DNA of 64,000 nt from JAIEPT01 sp038217425 (lineage in GTDB: Bacteria; Planctomycetota; Planctomycetia; Gemmatales; Gemmataceae), in NCBI GenBank assembly GCA_038217425.1, contig JBBQPM010000002.1, forward strand, positions 87,045-151,044, read 5' to 3'. The notes under the pieces are model-generated. The model searched no databases. It saw only the letters and a program-made list of their open reading frames with translations, and was not told where the DNA came from. Both the position numbers and the translations under genes were made by a program. Positions 1-7,811 of the stretch are shown here, piece by piece (position 1 is the stretch's first letter; each line of letters starts with the position of its first letter).

Positions 1-420
1 CGCCTCGCTCTCTGCGAGTCGGCCGAGTTGCAGCACCTGCGCCATCGTCGCAAACCCGACGGCGGCGGCGAACGATCCCAGCGGTTGCAAGAAACGCCGG
101 GCGTACCCGTAGATGAGCAGTGCAGTGAGTGCGGTGCTCAGCAGCGTCGGCAGCCGGATCGCCCAGAGATCGACTTTGCCACGCAGCATGCCCAGCGCCG
201 CGATCGGCCAACTTCCCAGAGGAGGCCGCGAGACGAACGGTTCGCCCTGCTGACGCGGGACCACCCAGTCGCCGGTGCGCAAGATCTCGACTGCGACTTG
301 CGCCCGCCGACTTTCTTCGCCGCGCAGCGACGGAATCTCGATGGCAACGAAGTAACCCAGAACGAGTACCGCGAGCAACAGCCAAAGTTCCGGTTCACGC
401 CAGGAGAGAGGTCGATCCAT
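1..420 (-). CDS. GT39 / ArnT-type membrane glycosyltransferase, N-terminal part
   Basis: The minus strand is open from an ATG at 420 to the window edge, giving the first 140 residues of a protein whose C-terminus lies outside. After a short N-terminus comes a hydrophobic segment (about residues 12-28). It is followed by the luminal motif of the PMT/ArnT superfamily, with E-S-R-R near residue 37 and a G-E-P-F..RPPL..W block near residue 61, then a second hydrophobic region. Family members transfer sugars from polyprenyl-phosphate carriers to lipid A or proteins at the membrane. The substrate cannot be told from this fragment. Upstream, GGGGCGTG precedes the ATG. The gene diverges from the antiporter at 547. 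Confidence 0.85.
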   Translation of the reverse strand, partial: MDRPLSWREPELWLLLAVLVLGYFVAIEIPSLRGEESRRAQVAVEILRTGDWVVPRQQGEPFVSRPPLGSWPIAALGMLRGKVDLWAIRLPTLLSTALTALLIYGYARRFLQPLGSFAAAVGFATMAQVLQLGRLAESEA

Positions 421-546
421 CGTTTCACGCCCCAAGAGGTTATCCGTCGGGGACTATGGCGAAGGGGGCGGATTGGGTCAAGGTCAATGCCGTTTCGCAT
501 CGGCTCCCTACAATGGCCCGACTCTTCCAGCGCCTTCGGAGGTCAC

Positions 547-1881
547 ATGCCGTTTCTCTTTGCCGTCCATTCTCCCCTCAACGTCTCTATCTGGAGCCTG
601 GCTCCGTTTCTCCTCCTGCTCCAGGGCATCGCGTTCCTTCCTCTCCTGGCGGAACACTTTTGGCACTCAAACCGTAACAAGTTCCTGATCGTCGTCCTGT
701 TCGCGCTCCCCACGCTCGGCTACCTCGCCTACCTCGAACACTACGAACATCAACACGCCCACGACGTCCTCGTGCATTATCTGAAAGACTACGTCGATTT
801 CATCGTTCTCCTCGCCGCGCTGTACACCGTCTCCGGCGGCATTTATCTCCAGGGGACGATCAAGCCGAGCCCGCTCGTCAACTCGCTCTTCCTGGCGATC
901 GGCGCGGTCCTGGCGAACTTCATCGGCACCACCGGCGCCAGCATGGTTCTGATCCGCCCGTTCCTCCGCATCAATCACGCTCGCCAGAAGAAGATCCACC
1001 TCCCCGTCTTCTTCATCTTCATCGTCAGCAACCTGGGGGGAATGCTCACGCCCCTGGGCGATCCCCCTCTCTTTCTCGGCTTCAAGGAAGGCATCGACTT
1101 CGCCTGGACGCTGCGCGAACTTTGGCAGCACTGGCTCGTCGCCGTCGGCATTGTCCTGGCCATCTTCTTCGTCTGGGATTGGCTCGCGTTTCGCCGCGAA
1201 CCTCACGTCGAGCCGAGCATCGCTCCGCGCGATTCGCTCCGGCTGCGCGGGCTCGTCAACGTCATCTTCCTCGTCGGGATTATCGCCGGGGTGTTGTTTC
1301 AATCGCCCAAGATTGCCAGGCACTTCGATTTCCAGCAGACCTTCGGCATTCCCTACCTGGAATTCCCATGGGGCAGCGCCGTGCTCGCGGCGATGGCGCT
1401 CCTATCGCTGCTGATGACGCCGCGGGACATTCGCGCCAAGAACGAGTTCACCTGGGGCGCGATGATCGAGGTGGCGGTCCTCTTTCTGGGCATCTTCGTG
1501 ACCATGGTGCCGGCGCTTGAGTACTTGAAGACGCACAGCAACTCGTTTCCGCTGCACGAGCCGTGGGCCTACTTCTGGCTCACCGGGATCCTGTCGTCAT
1601 TCCTGGACAACGCGCCGACGTATCTGACGTTCGCGTCCGCCGCGGCGGGAGAAAATCCGCTGAGCTGGCTCATGACCGCGAAGCCCGACGTCCTTCGCGC
1701 CATCAGCGCCGGCGCCGTCTTCATGGGCGCCAACACCTACATCGGCAACGGACCCAACTTTATGGTCAAGGCCATCGCCGACTCCATGCGCGTCAGGACT
1801 CCTTCCTTCTTCGGCTATATGCTCTACTCCGGCTGCATCCTCCTGCCGACGTTTGCCGTCATCACCTGGCTGTTTTTCTAG
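547..1881 (+). CDS. Sodium:proton antiporter / CitMHS_2-type ion transporter
   Basis: This 444-residue, very hydrophobic protein has about 11-12 predicted membrane segments. It contains the N-F-I-G-T-T-G-A-S-M stretch (about residue 118) and N-L-G-G-M-L-T-P-L-G-D-P-P (about residue 160), both typical of the NhaD/CitMHS_2 branch of the ion-transporter superfamily. A second half-site, SSFLDNAPTYLTF, lies near residue 350, as expected for an inverted two-repeat transporter. The likely role is Na+/H+ exchange in the cytoplasmic membrane, though an organic-anion substrate cannot be excluded. The frame stays open upstream to position 28, but that part lies antisense to the GT39 gene and is compositionally unlike a membrane protein. 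The ATG at 547, just before the first helix, was therefore chosen. Confidence 0.82.
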   Translation: MPFLFAVHSPLNVSIWSLAPFLLLLQGIAFLPLLAEHFWHSNRNKFLIVVLFALPTLGYLAYLEHYEHQHAHDVLVHYLKDYVDFIVLLAALYTVSGGIYLQGTIKPSPLVNSLFLAIGAVLANFIGTTGASMVLIRPFLRINHARQKKIHLPVFFIFIVSNLGGMLTPLGDPPLFLGFKEGIDFAWTLRELWQHWLVAVGIVLAIFFVWDWLAFRREPHVEPSIAPRDSLRLRGLVNVIFLVGIIAGVLFQSPKIARHFDFQQTFGIPYLEFPWGSAVLAAMALLSLLMTPRDIRAKNEFTWGAMIEVAVLFLGIFVTMVPALEYLKTHSNSFPLHEPWAYFWLTGILSSFLDNAPTYLTFASAAAGENPLSWLMTAKPDVLRAISAGAVFMGANTYIGNGPNFMVKAIADSMRVRTPSFFGYMLYSGCILLPTFAVITWLFF

Positions 1882-1907
1882 AGCTGCTCCCGTTTGCACT
1901 GCATAGG

Positions 1908-1989
1908 GCGAACCGGGTCGCGTCAGTGGTCGGTGTATCGAGAACTTGCAATCTACCGGTACTCCGGGCGCTGACGCGACCCGGCTCGC
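1908..1989. repeat. Intergenic inverted repeat (family I)
   Basis: Arms at 1908-1926 and 1971-1989 pair over 19 bp with one mismatch; the core CCGGGTCGCGTCAG matches perfectly. The spacer is 44 nt. The repeat lies between the convergent antiporter gene and the zinc-ribbon membrane gene, so it could act as a bidirectional 3' end. There is no T-tract. Confidence 0.75.
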
Positions 1990-2026
1990 CGTGACCGATG
2001 TGTGATACAAACCCGCTCCAAAAGAC

Positions 2027-2650
2027 TTACGGACGCCTCGATTCGTACTCGACCGGATGCTTGGGATTGTTCTCGCGCCCGGGCAAATAGGTGAACCAGT
2101 GCATGAGCCCGCCAATGAAGAAACTGGCGCAAACAATCAGCGCCAGCCCCCAGGCGGCAATCTGAACCGCTCCGCCATACTGGGGGAGACGCTTTCCCAC
2201 CATGCCCCACAGGCGCCCCCCCGTCATCGCGTCCTTGAAAACCAGCGTCGGCTCTTCCGCGGCCAAATTGAGCAGCAAGTAAAAGTGCGTGCTGAAAATC
2301 GCGAACACGCCCAGAGCAATCTGACAGCTCGTCCAGACCGCGCGCTGAAATTCTTGATCGACCGTGAACCATTTGCCCACCGCGTAAGACCCCAGCAGGA
2401 TTGCGAACCAGCCGACGAAAACCATCCAAAACCACGTCGGTAAATTCCCCACCGCGGCGCCGGCGAGCACGACGTTGCTGGGCTGGACCGCCGTCTCCTC
2501 CTCGGGCATTAACTGTTTCTCTTCTTCCAGCGACCTGCAGAAGCCGCACGACTTGCACCAGCCCAGGCCGTACGGATCCACCAGCGGCTTTTCGCAGCGC
2601 GGACATGCCTGCGTGCCAGCCTCGGAGACGTTATGAATCACTTCGCTCAT
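2027..2650 (-). CDS. Zinc-ribbon membrane protein, unknown function
   Basis: This 207-residue protein starts with a rubredoxin-like zinc ribbon: CPRC near residue 17 and CKSCGFC near residue 33, so four or five cysteines could bind zinc. An acidic linker follows, then about four hydrophobic segments (about residues 68-90, 100-122 and 160-185), suggesting a cytoplasmic ribbon attached to a membrane domain. No catalytic motif was recognised. It is in a minus-strand run behind a PilZ protein and another CxxC-ribbon membrane protein, so the three may be co-expressed. The ATG at 2650 leaves only 24 bp to the next gene. Confidence 0.7.
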   Translation of the reverse strand: MSEVIHNVSEAGTQACPRCEKPLVDPYGLGWCKSCGFCRSLEEEKQLMPEEETAVQPSNVVLAGAAVGNLPTWFWMVFVGWFAILLGSYAVGKWFTVDQEFQRAVWTSCQIALGVFAIFSTHFYLLLNLAAEEPTLVFKDAMTGGRLWGMVGKRLPQYGGAVQIAAWGLALIVCASFFIGGLMHWFTYLPGRENNPKHPVEYESRRP

Positions 2651-2674
2651 CTCGGCGACTCCCCAATAAACGAC

Positions 2675-3172
2675 CTACCCGAAAAGAACCATGGTGGCGT
2701 ACGACGGCATCGACAGGAACTTGCAGCCGATCTCCCAGTGTTCGTCCTGCTGATTGCAGCTGCGGACCTCGGCCTCAACCCACTGCGTCCCCTTGGGAGC
2801 GTTCGCGGGGAGGATGACGAGCTTGACGCCGGTCTCCAGCGGCGCATCGACGACGATGCGCAGGCCGCCGAGCGACCGGTCGACGACGAGGCCGTTCATC
2901 TTGGTATGCGGCTCCGACTCGAGCGCGTACTCCACCTCGACCACAGTCCCCGTTCGTCGGCACGCGATACGCTTGTCTTTCTTGACGGCAAAGAGCGTCT
3001 CGCCCGCGCCGCCGCGAAAGCCCCCGCTCAGCTCGGCGCCTTCCGCTCGGCCGACCTTTCGGCCCAGCGCGTACGAGGTGACGGCCGTGAAGCCCAGGCC
3101 CAGAAACGCGCCCACGCCCCAGATGAACGGCTGGTTCGTCGAGGCCAAATGTTCCAACTGTTTCCACATCAT
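2675..3172 (-). CDS. Membrane-anchored PilZ domain protein
   Basis: The protein has 165 residues. An N-terminal hydrophobic segment (about residues 16-36, with G-V-G-A-F-L-G-L-G) is followed by a short linker and a PilZ-like beta-barrel from about residue 60 to 160. The conserved D-R-S-L-G-G fits the PilZ D/N-x-S-x-x-G motif, and C-R-R near residue 72 may supply the arginine end of the RxxxR motif. PilZ domains bind cyclic di-GMP, so it may sense that messenger at the membrane. The RxxxR part is weak, and nucleotide binding is an inference. The gene lies between the two zinc-ribbon membrane genes on the same strand. Confidence 0.72.
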   Translation of the reverse strand: MMWKQLEHLASTNQPFIWGVGAFLGLGFTAVTSYALGRKVGRAEGAELSGGFRGGAGETLFAVKKDKRIACRRTGTVVEVEYALESEPHTKMNGLVVDRSLGGLRIVVDAPLETGVKLVILPANAPKGTQWVEAEVRSCNQQDEHWEIGCKFLSMPSYATMVLFG

Positions 3173-3205
3173 GCAATCATCCCACGCGTAAAGTTGAATG
3201 GGTCG

Positions 3206-4216
3206 TTAGTCCAAATACCCACGCCGCCGAAACGGGCCGTCATAAAGCGGCGGCAACAGCCGAGAACCAAACCAGGTGCTTACCAGCGACATCAGCAAAA
3301 TGCCCACGGCCGCGGCGAGCAAAATCTCGGGCTGAATCTTCGGATCACTCCAGCGGACGCCGAGGAAGATCGCGGCGGTGAAGATCCCCAGGCACAACCC
3401 TTGTTTGAAGCCGTTGAACGCGCTGGATCCTGCGACGATACCGCCGAACAGAATGAACATCGCGGCCACGAAAACAGTGAGGACGCGGGAATGTTGGAAC
3501 GATTCGATTTTGAAGAGCCCCTGACTGTTGTCGATGACGCCTTTGAGAATTTGGCTCGCCGCCAGGATGCCGAAAGTCGCGACGGCAGTGCCGATGGCCA
3601 CGCGGACGTACTGAATCGGGCCGCGCAGCAGCGTGCTCTTGGAGCGAAACCGCGGACCTTTGCCGGCCTGCTGCAACATGCTGAGTTTGGGGACGGGCTT
3701 CCAGATTCGTTGCCCGAGCAGCCCGCCGATCGTGCCGAAGATCATGTGTAAGAATGGCTGACTATAGTTGGCCCAGGCGGGGAGCAAATCCTGGGTGTGC
3801 CGGGTAAGGAGCATGAAAACGACGCCGTTCATAAGCCCCAGCATGGCGCCGTGCGACGCGCCGTGATCCTGCCCGGCACCCGATAGCGCCCCGCCGATCA
3901 GCAACCCGACGGCCGCGATAACGTGCAGCCAGATGAGCCCGTCGTCGGAAAGCCAAAATTCGCGGGCGGTGGAAACCTCCTGGCCGGCCAATACTGCGCT
4001 CCACAGATGTTGACACCCGAAGGAGAGACCTTGAACGAGAATGAGGCCCACCAGCATTCGGCCCCAGGGACCGCGCTGCCAGCCATTCTGTTTCGCTTTC
4101 TGCTCCAGCTCTTCTTCGGACTGTCCCGAATAAAAAAGCGACGCATGGCACGCCGGGCACAGCTCCACCTCGGGGCTGAAATGCTTGTGACACTGGGGAC
4201 AGACCATCGCCGCCAT
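3206..4216 (-). CDS. Zinc-ribbon multi-pass membrane protein, unknown function
   Basis: The protein has 336 residues. An N-terminal ribbon (CPQC at residues 6-9 and CPAC near residue 20) is followed by a charged linker and seven or eight hydrophobic segments to the C-terminus. The architecture matches its neighbour at 2027-2650, so the two may be distant paralogues. The frame extends upstream to 4465, but the ATG at 4216 has GAGGAG nine bases before it and starts directly before the ribbon. The longer form would also run antisense to the Uma2 gene. Function is unknown. Confidence 0.72.
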   Translation of the reverse strand: MAAMVCPQCHKHFSPEVELCPACHASLFYSGQSEEELEQKAKQNGWQRGPWGRMLVGLILVQGLSFGCQHLWSAVLAGQEVSTAREFWLSDDGLIWLHVIAAVGLLIGGALSGAGQDHGASHGAMLGLMNGVVFMLLTRHTQDLLPAWANYSQPFLHMIFGTIGGLLGQRIWKPVPKLSMLQQAGKGPRFRSKSTLLRGPIQYVRVAIGTAVATFGILAASQILKGVIDNSQGLFKIESFQHSRVLTVFVAAMFILFGGIVAGSSAFNGFKQGLCLGIFTAAIFLGVRWSDPKIQPEILLAAAVGILLMSLVSTWFGSRLLPPLYDGPFRRRGYLD

Positions 4217-4411
4217 GGGAATCTCCTCGCCGAACGCGAACGCTTGAAGGGCCCGCCTGTACAAACATAGTTCACGGTTGGGGAAAAGGGAAATGAGCCG
4301 ACGGCGTGCGGCTAAAATTCGTCGCGGGGTGGACGCCGACGCAAGCGTCCCCCGGTCGATTGGCGTTTGAAGTACAATAGCCGGAGAGCAACCATCCCGA
4401 GAGGTTTTCCC

Positions 4412-5053
4412 ATGGCCAGCGACGTCTTGACAGGACCGGAAACGGTCGCCGACCTGATCGAGCAACTCGGCGTGCCGCCGGAGCGGATCCGGATGAACCC
4501 GCTACCAGGCAAGGCGACGGAACGTGACGTGATCGAGGCGGAGCACCGCTACAACCGGCTTTGCGAACTGGTCGACGGCGTGTTGGTGGAGAAAGCCATG
4601 GGATTCTTCGAAGCTCGATTGGCCCATATCCTGGGACACTGGTTAGAAAGCCACCTCGACACGAATCCCGTCGGGTTGTCGATCGGCGCCGACGCCCTTC
4701 TGCGCATGGGGAGGCAGATTCGCTTACCGGACCTTTCGTTCTTCTTCTGGAACCGTTTTCCCGATCGGACGCTTCCCGAAGGGCAAGTCCTGAAGATGTG
4801 TCCCGATTTCGCGGTCGAAGTGCTGAGCCCCAGCAACACCGCCAAGGAAATGAGCCGCAAGCGCGACGAGTTGTTCGCGCAGTGCTGTCAGCTGGTATGG
4901 GAGGTCGATCCGCCCACGAAGTCGATCGAGGTGTTTCAGCCGAACGCCGAGCCCGTCGTCTTCAATAATAACGACACCGTTACGGCGGCGCCGGTGTTGC
5001 CCGGTTTCGCATTCAAGGTCGGCGATCTTTTCACCAAAGGCGGCAGGGCGTGA
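4412..5053 (+). CDS. Uma2 family (DUF820) nuclease-fold protein, copy 1
   Basis: This 213-residue protein is of the Uma2/DUF820 family, which has a PD-(D/E)XK restriction-endonuclease-like fold. Family landmarks are visible: R-L-P-D-L-S-F near residue 105, P-D-F-A-V-E-V-L-S-P-S-N near residue 132, and a Q-L-V-W-E-V-D-P strand near residue 166. No substrate is established for these proteins, which are very numerous in planctomycetes and cyanobacteria. The next gene is a tandem copy, and the identity continues upstream through the GAGGTTTTCCC leader, so the leader was duplicated as well. The ATG at 4412 is chosen over an upstream ATG at 4367 because the paralogue begins at the same residue. Confidence 0.88.
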   Translation: MASDVLTGPETVADLIEQLGVPPERIRMNPLPGKATERDVIEAEHRYNRLCELVDGVLVEKAMGFFEARLAHILGHWLESHLDTNPVGLSIGADALLRMGRQIRLPDLSFFFWNRFPDRTLPEGQVLKMCPDFAVEVLSPSNTAKEMSRKRDELFAQCCQLVWEVDPPTKSIEVFQPNAEPVVFNNNDTVTAAPVLPGFAFKVGDLFTKGGRA

Positions 5054-5122
5054 CGCGCTGGCGGCAGTAGGCTCTCTGCCTTTGTAAATTTACGGATAAG
5101 AGAAATCTTTTGAGGTTTTCCC

Positions 5123-5764
5123 ATGGCCAGCGACGTGTTGACAGGACCGGAAACGGTCGCCGACCTGATCGAGCAACTCGGCGTACCGCCGGAGCGGATT
5201 CGGATGAACCCGCTACCGGGCGAGGCGACGGAGCGCGACGTGATCGAGGCGGAGCACCGATTTGGCCGTCTGTGCGAGTTAGTCGACGGCGTATTAGTGG
5301 AGAAGGCCATGGGATTCTTTGAGTCTCGTCTCGAGTTTATTCTGGTCCAGTGGCTGGGGATATATCTCGACGGGAACCCGCTGGGCCTCGGATTGACCTC
5401 GTCTGGCCCCCTTCGCGTGGGAAGCCAGATTCGTCTCCCCGATCTGTCGTTCTTCTTCTGGGACCGCTTTCCCGATCGGAGGCTTCCCGAAGGACAAATC
5501 CTCGAGATGTGTCCCGATTTCGCCGTCGAAGTGCTGAGCCCCAGCAACACCGCCAAGGAGATGGCCCGCAAGCGCGACGAGTTGTTCGCGCAGTGCTGTC
5601 AGCTGGTATGGGAAATTGATCCGGCCTCGAAATCGATCGAGGTGTTCCAGCAGAACGCCGAACCCGTCGTCTTCGATAAAGACGCTACCGTGACGGCGGC
5701 GCCGGTGTTGCCGGGCTTCGTTTTCAAGGTTGGCGATCTTTTTGCAAAGGCGGGCCGGGCGTAG
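5123..5764 (+). CDS. Uma2 family (DUF820) nuclease-fold protein, copy 2
   Basis: Also 213 residues, this is a close tandem paralogue of the preceding gene. The first 60 and last 80 residues are almost identical. The middle (about residues 70-105) has diverged clearly, including a DXXX-rich stretch replacing that of copy 1. The catalytic-core strands, R-L-P-D-L-S-F and P-D-F-A-V-E-V-L-S-P-S-N, are intact in both, so neither looks dead. The spacing between the copies is 69 bp. Divergence confined to one central segment suggests either relaxed or changing ligand recognition there, or gene conversion at both ends. Confidence 0.88.
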   Translation: MASDVLTGPETVADLIEQLGVPPERIRMNPLPGEATERDVIEAEHRFGRLCELVDGVLVEKAMGFFESRLEFILVQWLGIYLDGNPLGLGLTSSGPLRVGSQIRLPDLSFFFWDRFPDRRLPEGQILEMCPDFAVEVLSPSNTAKEMARKRDELFAQCCQLVWEIDPASKSIEVFQQNAEPVVFDKDATVTAAPVLPGFVFKVGDLFAKAGRA

Positions 5765-5793
5765 GGCGGGGAAATTTCACGAAGGAGTAGATC

Positions 5794-5988
5794 ATGGCCG
5801 CATCATTGGACATGGAGCCTATCGCAAGAGAGTTGGGAGCGGAGCGGGTCGGCAAGGTCTCCGCGGGCGGCGGCATGCTTCTTATAGTATGCGAGCACGT
5901 GTCAGGCCCATTTTTTCACTGCGCGATCAGCGTCTGCGCCCACTGCTGGTCGGCATCGCTGAGCCGCGGTTCGGGGTCGCCGCGGTAA
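5794..5988 (+). pseudogene. Short ORF with strong RBS, probable remnant
   Basis: An ATG at 5794 has AAGGAG seven bases upstream and opens a 64-codon frame. The first 27 residues (MAASLDMEPIARELGAERVG...) look like a genuine helical protein start. After the glycine-rich point near residue 27 the composition changes, and from 5916 the frame runs antisense into the end of the DUF4058 gene. The simplest reading is a gene cut off after about 27-40 codons by the junction with the DUF4058 region. The family was not recognised. Confidence 0.3.
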
Positions 5989-6674
5989 ATGTAGTTGCCG
6001 TAGCGAGCTCCGTCGTAAACGCGATGCAGCGGCGGTTGCAGGTCCAGCAGGACGTCGGGGTGGCCCTCGCTTAACGGGACCGGAATGATCGGCAATCGTT
6101 CGCGCAGACCGATCGGCCAAAGGTCCGTGCGCGGGCGATTTTGCCAGCGACTCACCATGACGTAATAATCGCACGCGGGGAGCGAATCGAAAGGGGCCCG
6201 CGGCCCGCCTCGCAAGAGGTCGATCTCGATGTAGTGAACCGGGCAATGCAAGTGTTGCCACCGCTTACTGAGATACTGGGCGCGGTCGGGGCCGTGATAC
6301 TTGTTGGCGGGGCTCAGCAGCTCGATCACGGTCACGATCGTCCAACGGTCGCGGTCGCGAATTTCGATGTACGAGAGGCGTTCTTCATCGAATTCGGGGA
6401 GTTCCGCCTGAGCTGGAGCTACCGCAGCCGCAATCGCCACGGCGCCCGATTCGCTTCCCAGGTCGCTGACCGCCACATCCGCACGGCCAAGAAGTCGGCG
6501 TTCCGGACGGTCCAGTTCGTGAACGTAAACGTGATCGTCGATCCGCACCACGTATTGATCGCTCAGCGATTCTCCCAGCGCCTCCGCCAACGCCGGAACG
6601 TACCGCTCGTGGAAATCGTGCCAAACCGAGCTTCGCTCGAGATATGGGTTCATTCCCGGAAAAGGCGATGGCAT
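5916..6674 (-). CDS. DUF4058 family protein
   Basis: The protein has 252 residues. The N-terminal signature P-S-P-F-P-G-M-N-P-Y-L-E is diagnostic of DUF4058, a family abundant in planctomycetes and cyanobacteria whose function is unknown. A central I-E-L-L-S-P-A-N-K (about residue 125) and the later Y-I-E-I-D-L-L-R resemble the strands of PD-(D/E)XK nuclease-like folds (E..L-S-P-x-N-K), as in the neighbouring Uma2 proteins. That similarity is an inference. The ATG at 6674 is placed at the family's universal start; the upstream frame is not conserved in character. Confidence 0.85.
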   Translation of the reverse strand: MPSPFPGMNPYLERSSVWHDFHERYVPALAEALGESLSDQYVVRIDDHVYVHELDRPERRLLGRADVAVSDLGSESGAVAIAAAVAPAQAELPEFDEERLSYIEIRDRDRWTIVTVIELLSPANKYHGPDRAQYLSKRWQHLHCPVHYIEIDLLRGGPRAPFDSLPACDYYVMVSRWQNRPRTDLWPIGLRERLPIIPVPLSEGHPDVLLDLQPPLHRVYDGARYGNYIYRGDPEPRLSDADQQWAQTLIAQ

Positions 6675-6751
6675 GTCGTGTTTCCTCGACTTCGGCTGTG
6701 AGGCTGCATCCTTGTAGTGTACTGCAAGCGAACTCGCCGGCGAAGCCGCTT

Positions 6752-6834
6752 CCTCGTACCCTGTCTCGCGCACCAGCGGCAGGTACTCTCTCTTGAAGTT
6801 CTCGCGCTGCCCGAACGGGCAGGTTAAATGACGT
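6752..6834 (-). pseudogene. Decayed 83-bp copy of part of the polysaccharide deacetylase gene
   Basis: Positions 6752-6834 align without gaps to 9209-9291 inside the deacetylase gene, differing at roughly nine positions. The copied stretch encodes the end of the Y-P-F-G-Q-R-E-N-F-K region and the following R-E-T-G-Y. Here it has no start and no flanking homology that could be seen, so it is a non-coding gene scrap left by duplication or rearrangement about 2.5 kb away. Confidence 0.75.
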
Positions 6835-6881
6835 AACGCCTTTGATCTTTGGGCGGGGTTGGTGCTGTGTCGCAGCGCCGA

Positions 6882-7811
6882 TCATTTCGGCGTCTCGGAC
6901 TCGTCGGCCGAGGCGGGGGCGAGCAACTCGATCAGCCAAAACAGCGCCTCCGAAAACACCGGGATGAAAGCCAGAAAGACGCCGTTCGTCAGGAGCGGGA
7001 TCGCCAGCTTCTTGTCGTCGAACACCTGCAACAAGTAAAATTTCTGATCGTGCGATTCAAAAAGAACGCCCAGCATGGTGACCAGGAGCAGCACGAACGC
7101 GGCCGCGGGCAACAAGTCGGCAAAATCCTGTGCGTACGGATAGCGAAAGTACGCCATCACGCGCGATGCGAAAGGGATCGATAGCGCCAAAGTGGGCATC
7201 AAAACGACGTTGTGTTCGTTGATCGGCAGATTGACCCCCGCGCTCCAGGACGCGAAGAAGAGCGCTTCGCTAAAAAGAATCACGTAGATCCAGCTCATGA
7301 GGTAAATGAAGCAGAACGATAAGAGAATGAAGGGAACGCGCTCGGGGCAGTTTTGCTCTGGGCGAGGCAAATCGCGGAAGTTCATCAGTTTGACCGCGAA
7401 AGTTTTGAATCGGCCCTCCCTCAGGTCGGTGTAAACCATTTCTTCGAGAATTCGGAACGAGGCGACATTGGCGACGATCTGACCGTACAATTTCATCCCC
7501 GAGAAGACGACGACGATGCTGATGCCGATCCCGACTGCCAGCAGCGAACCCATCAGAAAGTCGTCGCTGATGGTATCGAGAACGTGAAAGAACGAAGCGA
7601 CGAATCCCAATCCTTTCAGCGAAATGTTGTACAGGTAAGCCCAGATGACCAGAAACAGCACGATCGCCAGCGCCTTGCCGCGCTGGCTCCCCCCGTCGGA
7701 TGCGGATGCCGGCTCGCACGGAATCTGCATCGGCGCGGGGGGGCGCTCGACGGAGGGGTCGTCGACCGGCGCCGAAGAGGACATGCCGGGAATGTCGCTA
7801 GAGGATGACAT
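6882..7811 (-). CDS. Multi-pass membrane protein, unknown function
   Basis: The protein has 309 residues. A polar, proline-rich N-terminus (about 45 residues) is followed by six or seven hydrophobic segments. A conserved-looking charged loop (Y-T-D-L-R-E-G-R-F-K-T-F, about residue 130) lies between them. No enzyme motif was recognised. The start overlaps the 3' end of the next upstream gene by 14 bp, which implies translational coupling. The two may form one membrane complex. Confidence 0.68.
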   Translation of the reverse strand: MSSSSDIPGMSSSAPVDDPSVERPPAPMQIPCEPASASDGGSQRGKALAIVLFLVIWAYLYNISLKGLGFVASFFHVLDTISDDFLMGSLLAVGIGISIVVVFSGMKLYGQIVANVASFRILEEMVYTDLREGRFKTFAVKLMNFRDLPRPEQNCPERVPFILLSFCFIYLMSWIYVILFSEALFFASWSAGVNLPINEHNVVLMPTLALSIPFASRVMAYFRYPYAQDFADLLPAAAFVLLLVTMLGVLFESHDQKFYLLQVFDDKKLAIPLLTNGVFLAFIPVFSEALFWLIELLAPASADESETPK

